From: Ophioceras dolichostomum
Lineage: Eukaryota; Ascomycota; Sordariomycetes; Magnaporthales; Ophioceraceae
NCBI GenBank assembly: GCA_003049485.1
Contig: PYST01000046.1
Coordinates: 106,618-170,617 of the forward strand
Length of the DNA: 64,000 bases
Direction of reading: 5' to 3'
Shown here: one piece after another, positions 54,715 through 64,000 of the stretch
How positions within the stretch are numbered: the first letter of the stretch is position 1
Layout of the letters: each line of letters starts with the position of its first letter
The notes under the pieces: model-generated
The model's database searches: none
Seen by the model: the letters and a program-made list of their open reading frames with translations, nothing else
What the model was told of the DNA's origin: nothing
Translations under genes and position numbers: made by a program

Positions 54715-56251
54715 TCAAAGTCCCTCCACAACCCTTGGCAGAAGCCTCTCATTATACTCCCACAGCACGGTAGAGAACCCGGCCGAGAACGCCGCGCCCG
54801 TCCAGAAGGTCGACCTCAGACCCTGCAGGTTGCGCAGCTTCACCACGAAGCCGGCCCGGATCTCGTCGGCGGACACATGTGGGTGCATCTTGCCGTGGTT
54901 CGCGAACGCGCCGAATGTTAGGAGACCAGTACCATTAGTACTGTTGGCGGCGGCGGGGATGGTCCCGGATGAAATCATAGCGTCGATGGAGGAAGCGATC
55001 AACGCCTTCATGGACGCTTCCGTGTCCGTCGACGTACCCACCGCCGTGAGCGCGTAGAGGTCTTTCGAGCCGCCTATGTAGTCGATGCGACCTACTTGTG
55101 GCGCCACGGGCAGGATGGTGTTGTTGCTGCGATGTGTGGAGGGGGACCGGTTCGTGTACGCTGTGAGGCTTTGCAGGGACGGGTGGCGGAGAATGCCGGC
55201 GTAGACGGTGGCGAAGGAGAATTTTGAGAGGACTTCGGTCTCGGTGGCGGAGAGGTCAAAGGGTGCGAGGTTCTCGGGCGTGGGCTGTATGGCGAGAAGC
55301 AGTCGTTTGGCATTGATTTCGGTGGTGGTCTTGCCGTCGGCGCTCCGGACTTCGAGGGAGACACTCTTCTCGGTTCGTTTGGAGGAGACGACTGTGCTGG
55401 AGTAAAGCACGTCTGCTGGACCCAGGAAACGCGCCACTGCGTCATAAAGGTCGTAGAGCCGCCCTGACGCGGGCACCGCGGCGGCGGCTTGGCCGAGGAG
55501 TGCCCGTGCCATGGGAGCAGCTGAGGCCTGCATGACCCACAGAGTAGGCGTGTTCATGGTGTCGCCCAGGCCCTGGGCGGTGGCGTCCCATATCTGAGGC
55601 ACAGCGGCATGCAGGTCGTACTTCTCCACGAAGTCAGAGAAGGGCATCAGCAGGTCGTCGGGGATCGAAGATCCGTTGGCCGGGAACTTGTCGAATCCGG
55701 GCAGCACGAGATCTTCGTACTTGAGCAGCGCGTCAAGATATCTCTGCAGGGCTTGGTTTTTCTCCGCGTCGGCTGGCGCCGTGAAGTCGGCGACGCGCTT
55801 GCCGGTCTTCATGTCGACGAAGACGTTGGAGTTCGGGGTGAAGGACATGGAGCCGCTGGTGGAAACATTCAAGCGCGCGGGGAAGTTGAATGTGTCCTCG
55901 TATTCGACCCATGTCTGTATGCCGACGTTTATCACTTTGCCCGTGACTGGGTCGGTGTAGACGGCCGTATGTCCCCCCTAGGCGGTTTGCACGAGTTAGG
56001 AAAAGACTCCGAGGGTCTTTCTTTGGCTCATCTGGGATATATGGAAGCCCACTCACGAGTTGGCTGGCTCTTTCTATCACGACTACGCTCTTGCCGGCGT
56101 CACGAAGCCAGACTGCTGCATGTGCACCCGCCGCACCGCCGCCCACTATCATGACGTCTCTCGAGATGGTCGCCGCAGGCGCTGGGGAAACGGCGTCAGC
56201 CACGCCAGCAAACAGTGGTGCTATCAGGTACGCGGTTGTTGAGCGCGCCAT
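54715..56251 (-). CDS. Secreted FAD-dependent amine-oxidase-like oxidoreductase
   Basis: Two exons, 56251-56057 and 55977-54715, with a 79-nt intron (donor GTGAGT, CTAAC branch, acceptor TAG), phase 0; 485 aa. Residues 1-26 are a signal-like hydrophobic segment (MARSTTAYLIAPLFAGVADA). A Rossmann motif VMIVGGGAAGAHAAVWLRDA (GxGxxG at 37-42) is followed by VVVIERASQL, and across the junction GGHTAVYTDPVTGKVINVGI, the FAD-contact segment of flavin-containing amine oxidase-like proteins often labelled beta-cyclopiazonate dehydrogenase-like. The C-terminal part has LWVMQASAAP, RLLLAIQPTPENL and LRSTFWTGAAFSAGFSTVLW, the closing FAD-binding helix. The substrate is unknown. The secretory signal suggests it acts outside the cell or in the secretory path. 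Confidence 0.85.
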
Positions 56252-57754
56252 GCTGGCGGGACCTGTCTGCCACATCTCTGTGTCGGTCCAGGAGGCTTCT
56301 GGGTCGCCGAAATGTGTGGAGGGGCGGTGAGCCCTGACGGGAGCGGCGGAGGTCGGCCGCCTCGCTTCTTAAGGTCATAATATCGTTCAAATTTTGGATT
56401 ATGATTGGGCGGTCGTTCAGCACGCCCAGGTGCAACTAGACGTCGTTGGTGAGCAATATTTACAGAGAGCATGCGGGGAGATGCAAGAAGGTAACGGTAA
56501 TGCTTCTGGAAGAATATCCGAATTCTTCCGGAACGTGGTGCCGGGATGGGGTATGCTGGTCGTCGAACAAACTTTGCATGGGGATCAGTAGACTGGGGAA
56601 AGGAGGGCGTCATTTAACGTTTGGGTTCGGCTCGTTCCCCTCACCGGAATTGACTTCCTCGTTGGTCTGCCTTTCGCCATGTAGAAGGTACGAGTGATCG
56701 GATGAGAATAGGTTCCCGGTTATTGACGTTAACGGCAAGGCCCAATCCTGATTCGATCAAGATTCGCGATCGGATTGCGCACGCCCCTGCCGCTGCCGAC
56801 CCCGGTAAGAGCTCCCATTACCGCCACGTTCCATCGTCGACGGCCTGCCCGGCAACCCGGCTCTGTTATTCTGCCGTGGCGGGTGTTCGCTGGCTGTCAT
56901 CCTCAACACTTCAGCCAGTTATCCCCAGGCCGTCCGTCTCCCGAAGAGCACGAGCTTATCGACACTCAGGGATCTTGTTCTTTTCCTATATCGAGACCCA
57001 CTTTCGGTGTGTTGGTGGAAACGGCAGCGTTGTGCCGGGGGAAGCTTGGTGGTTGGCACCACGTGTGGCCTCCAAAACCGGCCACAAACAATCATGGCCA
57101 ACCGCCACGTGACACCCCTTTCCATCCCCCGAGGCGTGCCGTAACGGCAAAGGTGACGACCCCTCTTCCCCGTTTCAACTTTCTCTTCAAGAGTCACTCC
57201 TGGTCTCCCGTGGCCCGCACCTCGCCAGTAGGTTTGGCCGCTTCTGTCCCAGCAGGGTGACCGCGGATTAACGCATCGTGGGGGCTGATATGCCAACGTC
57301 TAGCCCATCAGAGAGCATCGGCGGCCGCATGCCACGGCCCGGAAGCTTCTAGACAATCCGAAGTCGGCAGTGAATGGGAGACAGTTTCTGTTCTACTCAA
57401 GCAATGGCAATGTTCCTCGGGGTGTGGCCGCCCTTTCTTGCTAACAATTTTTTTTCTTTTCCCTGCCACGTCGATCGGGCTGGCGAGACCCATGGGCCTC
57501 GCCATCTGGACTGCTCGTCAGATCGGCCTCGTAGGTGAGTCTACGAGTCCCCGGATGAGTTTTAGAACCCAGCCGAAGTTGCGAAGCTGGTTCTGCTTGT
57601 CCGTTTATTGGGTACTGGGCGTCCGTCGTGTCGGTGGGCGAACGTTGGCCAGAAGTTAATCGCGGGCTCGAGTGACGCCGCAACGGGCCAGTTGAGCTTA
57701 ACCGAGATGACTGTTGATCTATTGTCGATGTTCATGAGTAGCGGTGAGCTCGGC
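56252..57754. other. Gene-free stretch, 1.5 kb
   Basis: No supported gene. The segment GGGCTGGCGAGACCCATGGG CCTCGCCATC (57476-57505) can form a short hairpin. Confidence 0.45.
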
Positions 57755-57769
57755 AACACCTTCTTTGAC

Positions 57770-58036
57770 ACCCAACGCGGCCTAAGCCGCCAGACGAACC
57801 CTCCGTGCGCTTGAAGGCGCGGGGTCGCGTCAACGAACCCCCATTACCCCCTGCAGGGCTTGGGCCCGTACCCAGCCAGGCACGATTCGCCTCTGTCTCC
57901 CCTCTGTCCATTTATGTATATTAGCGAGATAGAACGCGCGCCGAGATACCCCCCGGGAGGTTGCTAACGGCCGGCTGTCGAAGCCGGGCCGAGCCCGGCG
58001 TTAAATCCTACTACTACTACTACTACTACTACTACT
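57770..58036 (+). mobile_element. 5'-truncated LINE 3' end with (CTA)10 tail, TSD 15 bp
   Basis: Identical 15-bp copies AACACCTTCTTTGAC lie at 57755-57769 and 58037-58051. Between them is a GC-rich non-coding 3' end with CCCCCCGGGAGG, a hairpin (AGCCGGGCC GAGCCCGGC), GTTAAAT and a (CTA)10 tail (58008-58037). The long duplication, simple-repeat tail and small size are typical of a truncated target-primed insertion. It shares CCCCYCGGGAGGT, a hairpin and GTTAAAT with the rRNA-inserted element at 43956-44325. Confidence 0.85.
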
Positions 58037-58051
58037 AACACCTTCTTTGAC

Positions 58052-58363
58052 TCAAGAGTTCGCCAGAGGAGGAGTTGCAAGGATCCGGTCCTTGTTTAAT
58101 ATCTCCAGCTGCCCGCTTTATTACAAAGACCACTCGCAACAGTCTTCTTCCAATAACTCCGCAGCCCAACTTTCCCCATCATAAAGCGTGTCTTCATCCT
58201 ACATTGTCCTACTCGACGGCCCTCACCCTACCTAACTATCTTCTAACGTAAATACTACCTACCACCTGTGCCATATACCATCTCGGTAATCCTTATCCAA
58301 TATTCTCTTGTTCCCCTAGTGTGCTTCTTCTTTTAAAATCCACCATCATCACCCGTCGTTAAG
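58052..58363. other. Promoter and leader of the FHA gene
   Basis: No gene; C/T-rich, with the LINE insertion ending about 310 bp before the start codon. Confidence 0.5.
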
Positions 58364-61255
58364 ATGTCTCCATTACGTCCCCCTTTTCCCCTACCGAACC
58401 CAGGAGACATCATTGCTGTCCTTGGCCCGGCTTGCACTCCAACGGGTGAGGTCAACAACAACACTAAAGAGCTCATTCTTGGATTTGGGGATCATTCCCC
58501 GCCCGCGAAGTCGGTCCGCGGATCTCAACGCTGCGCTCCAAGGAGCCAGCGTGGTTCCACGGCACCTCTCGACGCGAAGGAGCGGGACCCTCACCACTTC
58601 GCAACATACCACGCTCATGACTATAACCCTCACATCGTATTACGATTCAGCAAGCCACCTAAGAGACCCAGAGAAGGCTGGGTGTTCGGGTGTTCAGAAG
58701 AATGCGACTTCGTAGTGGCAAGAGAGGGAATCAGTGCGCGTCACTTCGCCATCAAGTTCGATAGCATGTACAGACTGATCATACTCGACCTAAAGTCCAG
58801 AAATGGAACACAGGTCTTGTATGAGAAGCTCCGTCCTGTTCCTCGGGACTGGGCATGCGGGAAAACGCATCCCTCTATCCAGTTTCGCGAGGGAAAGGGG
58901 AAATCGGACCGCTGGATCATCGGCGGCAGCCGTGTGTTTATGGACACGGAAGACCCCAGCCTCAAACTGACGATTGATATGGGTCCGGCCATCCACTTTT
59001 CGATCGCCGTTCCGATATTCGACGCAGAGTCTGTGGAACATCAGCACAAGGTCAATCGTCTCTATGGATCTGCGGTGGCTCTCGAGCCTGCCCTCCCAGT
59101 TGCTATCCCAGAGGGGCCAGTCCCAGTTTACGAGTACGGAAGGCTCACGAGGCGACAACGGCATGCCAGCAACATCTGGTTTCCTTCCACCGGAGCAGTG
59201 CTGCGGGAGTGGCGGTTTGCCTCGAAAGCGTTTGCATGGGAAGACGAGCTCGAACTGGACGACCAGATCAAGGCGTTCCACGATGATCTAGCCCAGCTAA
59301 AGAGCGCGGCTCGGCGAGCGCCTGTACGTCAAGTATTCGTTTTTGCCTTCTGTTTTTATGTTGCGTCATCCCATTGTTGTTGCATCGACACCTCACTGAC
59401 ATTCCAATACCACTCATTCCAGGACGGAATTCAGGCGATAATCGCCGAGCCCGACGATCGCGGCCCTGGGCCTGAACTGAGATTAGAGTGGTCAGAATAC
59501 GGAGACTTGGACCACCACATGGCGGTGGCAAAGTACTCCGCCGCGCAGCGACCGATGTCTCGACGTATGGCGGTGGGGATCGTTCGCCAGTGCCTTGGAA
59601 TCCTCCGCCAACTAGAGGAGGATTCAGTGTACCACCACATTCTAAGCCCGGAGTCGATTCTGCTCACATCTCTCGACCCTGTACAGATCAAACTCGTAGG
59701 CTTTCGGAAGAACTTGAAAGTTGAGCCAGACCCCACACTCGAAAGCTTTTTCTACCAGGCCACCGAGATCGGCGAGGAGATCCCCGATGACGCCATGGGC
59801 TGCCCTGACGTATGGTCCCTGGGCGTGATTCTCCTCAAGCTTCTCAATCTCTTCCCCGAGTGGCATGTCCCGTCAAAAGCCAAATGGGGAGAAAAGCATA
59901 AGCACTGGTGCGAAACTGTCCGGGGAGTCCAGGAGAATCTGCTCAAGGATCTTCCTGATAAGGATAAGGAGGGGCTAAAGGATCCTTTGCTTAAGATCAC
60001 AGGCGCAGGGATGATAGTGTTAGACCCGGACATGCGGAGGTCTGCAGAAGAATGTCTCGAGGCACTGGACAAGCCCGAGATTCTGTCTTGGTCCCCTCCG
60101 ACGAGACGCAACACCCCCAACAGCACCCCGAGTCCCCCTGCAGGCAGCCCCTCGCGGGCTAGACAATGGCATCCTGAGGCAAGTTGCTCCGCGATTCGCC
60201 CGCGCCCCGTTAACCGACGGCTGCGATGACAGTTCCCTTGCACCATCATATCTTCTTGAGGAGACCAATAGCTAACTTTTTGCCCTCCTCAATTGTAGTC
60301 CACAACAAGCTCAAGGTCGTCCAATTCAACTCATTCAGCCCCGGCGACTGGCCCGGCCCCTCAGCGCAATGGGAATCACACGGCTCGACCGTCCGGCGCG
60401 GCAGAGCCACTTCGGGGCCGGGGAAAATCCGAAGAGCCAAACACTTCCAGTCAATCCTCTACTACCAGCTCACGTCAAGGATCGCCCAGTGGAGGAAAAG
60501 CCGGCGGTAGCCAGGAAACCCGCCAAGACAAGCGAAAGCGAGGTAGCATGGACTCGGCCATGTCATCCGGCCCGCGTCGGCCTGACACTCCTGAGTTCGG
60601 CAAGTGGATAGGCCAGACACGCTCGCCGTCCTTTTCGCTCTCCCTACCTGGTTCCCAAGCCGGACAGTCTCCTGACTCCGACAGGGCAAGTGTGGTGGCT
60701 GGCAGCACGAACGTTGCAAGCGGGAAGTCAAAGGCAAAGCAGCGGCCCGCAAGTGGCATCCTCTCCACTCCCCAGCCTCAACGACAGCGTTCTGTAGATG
60801 CTATGTCCATTTGCTCGTCGCCCGTCAGCATGGAGTATCCATCAAAGGTCCAACACAGCCCCGTGGCCACTCCCAATGCCCCGAGGAAGCAAGGCACGGG
60901 CCTTTTGACACACTCGCCGACGACACCCAGCGCCAGCGCACCTCCTCAGGACCCTCAAGTGTCAAGGAGTGACTCGCACTCCGCGAAGGGCAGGGCAAAG
61001 GAGAAGGCGCCACAGATGCCGCCACAGAAACAGCTCCTGCGGGACGTAAGGTCACGGGCTCCAAGCCCCAAGGAGTCCAAGCTTAGGCCCAACTCGGCCT
61101 CGGCTTCATCAGCTCCCGCTGTCGCTGCCGCACACATTCCAGCACCGGCCATTCAGCGGCGGCAGCAGCAGCAGCATGCGGGGGCCACTCCGAAGGTGGC
61201 ACCCGAAGCTGCCGCTCTAAAGTGGCGCGCAAGACCGCGACTGCAGATGAAATGA
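58364..61255 (+). CDS. FHA-domain protein with degenerate kinase domain (pseudokinase)
   Basis: Three exons, 58364-59323, 59423-60178 and 60299-61255, give 890 aa. Intron 1 (99 nt, GTACGT, CTGAC, CCAG) is a multiple of three without a stop, so it also reads through in frame. Intron 2 (120 nt) has a GC donor (GAG|GCAAGT) with CTAAC and TAG. The FHA core is at about 100-170: GWVFGCSEECDFVVAREGIS, ARHFAIKFDS, DLKSRNGT, including the S-x-x-H and SRNGT residues that read phosphothreonine. A kinase-like C-lobe spans about 360-520: YHHILSPESILL in place of HRDLKPENIL (catalytic Asp lost), KLVGFRK in place of DFG, and intact PDVWSLGVILLKLL. No VAIK or Gly loop is visible. The last 320 residues are Ser/Pro-rich and disordered. 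It is probably a signalling scaffold rather than an enzyme. Confidence 0.8.
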
Positions 61256-61960
61256 CAACGGCTCCGTTGCTGAAAACGCAAGAAGCATTAGACCATCGAG
61301 CCGCAGATAAAGCCTCCCGGACTACGACTCGCGAACCATTGCCACCCATAAGGCCGCCGACCGCCCATTGTCGTGCTTCTTCTCTAGAGGAGGAAAACAT
61401 GGTTCGGTGGGAGAGGAGCTCGTAGAGCTAAGGGACGTAGTAGGCGGCTGGTCGCTGCCACGGCTCCAGGTTGGTTGTAAGGCTGGAAGGTAGGGGTCAT
61501 ACGGACCAAGTTGCCATATGTGAGGACTGGCAGAATCAAGAGCAGAATAACGCTGAAGAAACAAAAATCGATCCTGCCCACCAACGCGCAACAAGTTTGT
61601 TACGAGGGATATATTTTACAGCGTGCTGCTTCATGGTGGACGTTCCGTGCCGAATGCTGGCTCCTGAGGAAAGGTAAAAGGAGTCTGAAAGACAAAGCGA
61701 AGAGAAAAAAGAGAAGAGAAGAAGACAAGGTCGGGGATAACGGAATGAGAAGAGGGGAGCAAGAAAGACCCCGAAACTACAACGGGGAGATAAAAAAGGT
61801 TAAGCAAAGCAAGGACAAATGACACAAAAGAGCTCCGCGAGTCTCAGGTATAATAATTAGATATATCAAGGTTAGGGTGTAGACGAAAGTTTCGGTTCGG
61901 GTTTTCAACATTGATTCGCATCCACCTGCTCGCCGCGATCATTAGAAAAGAAGGAAAAGC
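61256..61960. other. Intergenic between convergent genes, 0.7 kb
   Basis: No gene seen. Purine-rich A/G stretch at 61670-61820. Confidence 0.5.
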
Positions 61961-62845
61961 TCAACAAGAGTTTCTTCTTTTCCGCTCACAGCATCTCCCA
62001 CGGCCCAGATGCATCCTCGCCATCGTGCCGACCGGAACTTCCCGGACCCCATAATCGCCATCATCACCATCACCCTCATCATCAACATCATCGTCATCAT
62101 CCCCACGCGGGATTTGACCACCATCACCTCCCCGATTCATCTCCATCCCGAAAATCTCCCCTTGCTCCCAGTAGTAATTCCCTCCATCCTGGTCAGCCAG
62201 TTCCCCCCTCCACGGCGCGGGGCCCACATCCCACCAGATCACCTCACCCGGCCGTCCGACCCGGCCAGTCCACTCGCTGAGCCACAACCGCCGCGTGGCG
62301 GGGTGTAGGTACCGGCCGCGGTGGCCGACCGTGACGCCGCCGTACGCGTCGGAAGGAGAAGGGGGCCGGTTGGTGGTGCTGCCGCTCCGGAAGGCGATCG
62401 AGTGGATGGCGAGGTCGAGCGCCGCGAGGAGGATGGAGGGGCGCTCGTCTAAAATCAAGACGGGTCCGGCCTCTAAGGGGTCAGGGAGGGGCGTAGGGCG
62501 GAAAATGGGGGATTCGGGGTCGAGGGGAATCTGCTTGTTCTTCTTGCTCTTCTTTTGCCCGCGCTTGCCTCGCCGCGCTTTCTTCTTCTTTTCGGGCGGT
62601 GCGCCGTTGTTTGGGTCGTCAGAGGTGTCCTCTCCGGGACAGGACGGGTTGTCGGAGGACTCCGAGGAGGGATGGAGGGTCTCGGGTGACTCTTCGGGTG
62701 GCTCTTCGGGTGTCTTTGACACTTCGAGCTCGGGCGAGCTTTCGGGCGAGCTTTCGGGCGAGCTTTCGGGCGAGCTTTCGGGCGAGCTTTGGGGCTCGGG
62801 TGAGCCCGCTGGCCAAAATGGGGAGTCTGCTTCGTCGTTGGTCAT
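61961..62845 (-). CDS. Disordered protein with SPES repeats, unknown function
   Basis: Single exon. ATG 62845 gives 294 aa (MTNDEADSPFWPAG); an in-frame ATG at 62983 would add 46 residues of leader-like composition, so the shorter form is preferred. Residues about 17-35 are SSPE repeated, coded by a 12-bp tandem unit. A Glu/Pro/Ser stretch and a Lys/Arg run (KKKKARRGKRGQKKSKKNK, a likely nuclear-localisation signal) follow. The only ordered part, about 135-245, has GPVLILDERPSILLAALDLA, YGGVTVGHRGRYLHPATRRL and WLSEWTGRVGRPGEVIWWDV. The end is Gly/Asp-rich and then basic. I do not recognise the ordered domain. Nuclear location is inferred from the basic run. Confidence 0.65.
   Translation of the reverse strand: MTNDEADSPFWPAGSPEPQSSPESSPESSPESSPESSPELEVSKTPEEPPEESPETLHPSSESSDNPSCPGEDTSDDPNNGAPPEKKKKARRGKRGQKKSKKNKQIPLDPESPIFRPTPLPDPLEAGPVLILDERPSILLAALDLAIHSIAFRSGSTTNRPPSPSDAYGGVTVGHRGRYLHPATRRLWLSEWTGRVGRPGEVIWWDVGPAPWRGELADQDGGNYYWEQGEIFGMEMNRGGDGGQIPRGDDDDDVDDEGDGDDGDYGVREVPVGTMARMHLGRGRCCERKRRNSC
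62726..62795 (-). repeat. 12-bp tandem repeat (SSPE-coding)
   Basis: GAGCTTTCGGGC is repeated exactly four times with a shortened unit before and a variant unit after. On the coding (minus) strand it gives the SSPE run. Confidence 0.9.
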
Positions 62846-63367
62846 GTTGGGGAAAAAGTTGGATGGGCAAGCCGGAGGTCTGTGTCCATAATTTGTGCTA
62901 TGGAGATGGAGAGAAAGCTGGTCTTGCTTGCCGGAAAGGTCTTTGATAACCAGGCGTCGCTTTCTATGCCCAGGTGAACACATCCTCCTTGATGGCTGGC
63001 AGAAAGAGGAATGGTGACTGTTATCTCCGAAGACGAACTATGATGAACGGATCAAGGTTCAGAATTGGGGCGCCTTGTTGGAGCATATCGAAGGTGGAAA
63101 GTTTCCATCAACCAACTTGGATTTACAGTTTCTTCCCTGCCACGATATGCGAGCAGTATCCAGCTGGTGAGAATATTACGAGTCCTCCATCGACAGGCCT
63201 TGAAGTGCCATTTCAACTCTAAAGCCCTGAAAAACTTGTCAACCCTCCATCAGGGAGAGAAATTCGAGGAAATAACCGAAGTGCTTTAGCATTTACAGGA
63301 AAGCCCCCCTAGATAGAAATCATCCTTTGATTCTCTAATAACAGGGCTTGCCGAAAATATTAAATGA
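62846..63367. other. Upstream region, no further gene seen
   Basis: No supported coding frame; contains the presumed promoter of the SSPE-repeat gene. Confidence 0.45.
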
Positions 63368-63372
63368 ATTTC

Positions 63373-63605
63373 TGTTGAATCACTGGGTGCACCTCTCTGC
63401 ACCCATGAGGAACTAGTTGCCTCAGTCACCAAGGCATCCACCTCAACAGACCTCAGATCACGTGGACCCTCAGGAGTCGCCTACAAAAGCACTCCCTCCG
63501 GCCCACGCGTAGACTAGCTTTTTCTCTTCCTCGTACATCATCAGAATCAACAGATTGGTTTACCACACGCGTGTCTTTTCCAATTGGAACCCTGGCCTTC
63601 CAACA
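63373..63605 (-). mobile_element. Solo LTR D, 233 bp, TSD ATTTC
   Basis: Plus-strand ends TGTTGAATCACTGGG and CCTTCCAACA; ATTTC at 63368-63372 and 63606-63610. It differs from LTR C at about six positions, all transitions by my reading. Confidence 0.9.
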
Positions 63606-63610
63606 ATTTC

Positions 63611-64000
63611 CACATTAACCTTTACGTATTTTATAACGATTTTACGACGAAAATCAAATGTTAGTACCTAACGGATATGATAGAATATGTTAAGGGACCA
63701 CTGTGACTGTAAACATAAATACCCAGCTTCCGTCAGCGTCGAATGGAGGGTTAAGAGGGGGTGTGGTGCTATACGGCGACCAGGCGGTATGGATTTCTCT
63801 TCTCGGGTCGTTTCTTCTTTCCGGTCCCCGGTTCACTTAGCTGGGCGCATTCTCCTCGCTTCACCAGACGTGTTTGGTCGGGTAGGTCCCTGGGATGGCC
63901 GAAGCTATTGTCTGTTTGCTCCCTCTGGGTTATTTCTGGAATGGGGTTGCCTTTTTTATATTATACATTGCGTCGCTTTCCTCTTTCCTCTGTCGTATAT
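63611..64000. other. Right end of window, no gene seen
   Basis: No supported coding frame or repeat. An upstream region of a gene beyond the window is possible. Confidence 0.4.

Noticed and set aside
1..64000. CRISPR arrays, operons, bacterial-type signals
   Set aside because: None present; spliced genes and retroelement relics show this is a eukaryotic nuclear sequence.

Overview
The window is nuclear DNA from a filamentous ascomycete (Pezizomycotina, most likely Sordariomycetes). Evidence: short 54-155 nt introns with GTRNGT donors and CTRAC branch points, GC-rich third codon positions, a NoxC-type NADPH oxidase with an EF-hand, an HsbA-type GPI wall protein, NACHT-type STAND proteins, and a fragment of fungal 26S rRNA. 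Genes are sparse: about 17 protein loci, separated by 1-3 kb stretches in which I see no gene.

Layout. 1-1.2 kb: 3' end of a TPR gene (probably APC/C subunit Cdc23/Apc8); its stop is followed by a further 297 open codons in the same frame. 4.4-5.0 kb: small GPI wall protein. 8.1-8.8 kb: Arg/Asp-rich disordered protein. 10.1-15.6 kb: multi-exon STAND NTPase with a C-terminal two-helix membrane domain. 17.3-18.5 kb: type I membrane protein. 19.0-19.6 kb: RRM gene relic cut by a solo LTR. 20.3-21.6 kb: kinase-like protein. 23.1 kb: small Cys-rich protein. 26.1-27.1 kb: HsbA-like wall protein. 29.3-31.2 kb: unknown 633-aa protein. 31.5-38.9 kb: very large STAND-ankyrin gene that is a pseudogene (two in-frame stops, several frameshifts, one solo LTR). 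42.1-42.7 kb: small secreted protein. 43.1-45.7 kb: repeat island (solo LTR; 26S rRNA fragment carrying a LINE tail; second RRM relic). 46.1-48.5 kb: NoxC. 48.6-49.1 kb: two solo LTRs in inverted orientation. 50.1-52.1 kb: acidic unknown protein. 52.8-56.3 kb: two convergent FAD enzymes with a solo LTR between them. 57.8-58.0 kb: 5'-truncated LINE. 58.4-61.3 kb: FHA-pseudokinase. 62-63 kb: SPES-repeat protein. 63.4 kb: another solo LTR.

There are no operons. The themes are cell-surface and secreted proteins (five loci), redox/flavin enzymes (NoxC and two FAD enzymes), and fungal NLR-like STAND receptors, one of which has been inactivated. Mobile DNA consists of short relics only: seven solo LTRs with exact 5-bp target duplications, from three sequence types, and two LINE 3' ends with 13- and 15-bp duplications. 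I found no intact transposon, tRNA, 5S rRNA or CRISPR. Exon-intron models were made by eye from splice motifs and reading-frame continuity. One unresolved base (n at 44323) shows this is a draft assembly, so isolated frameshifts could be sequencing errors.
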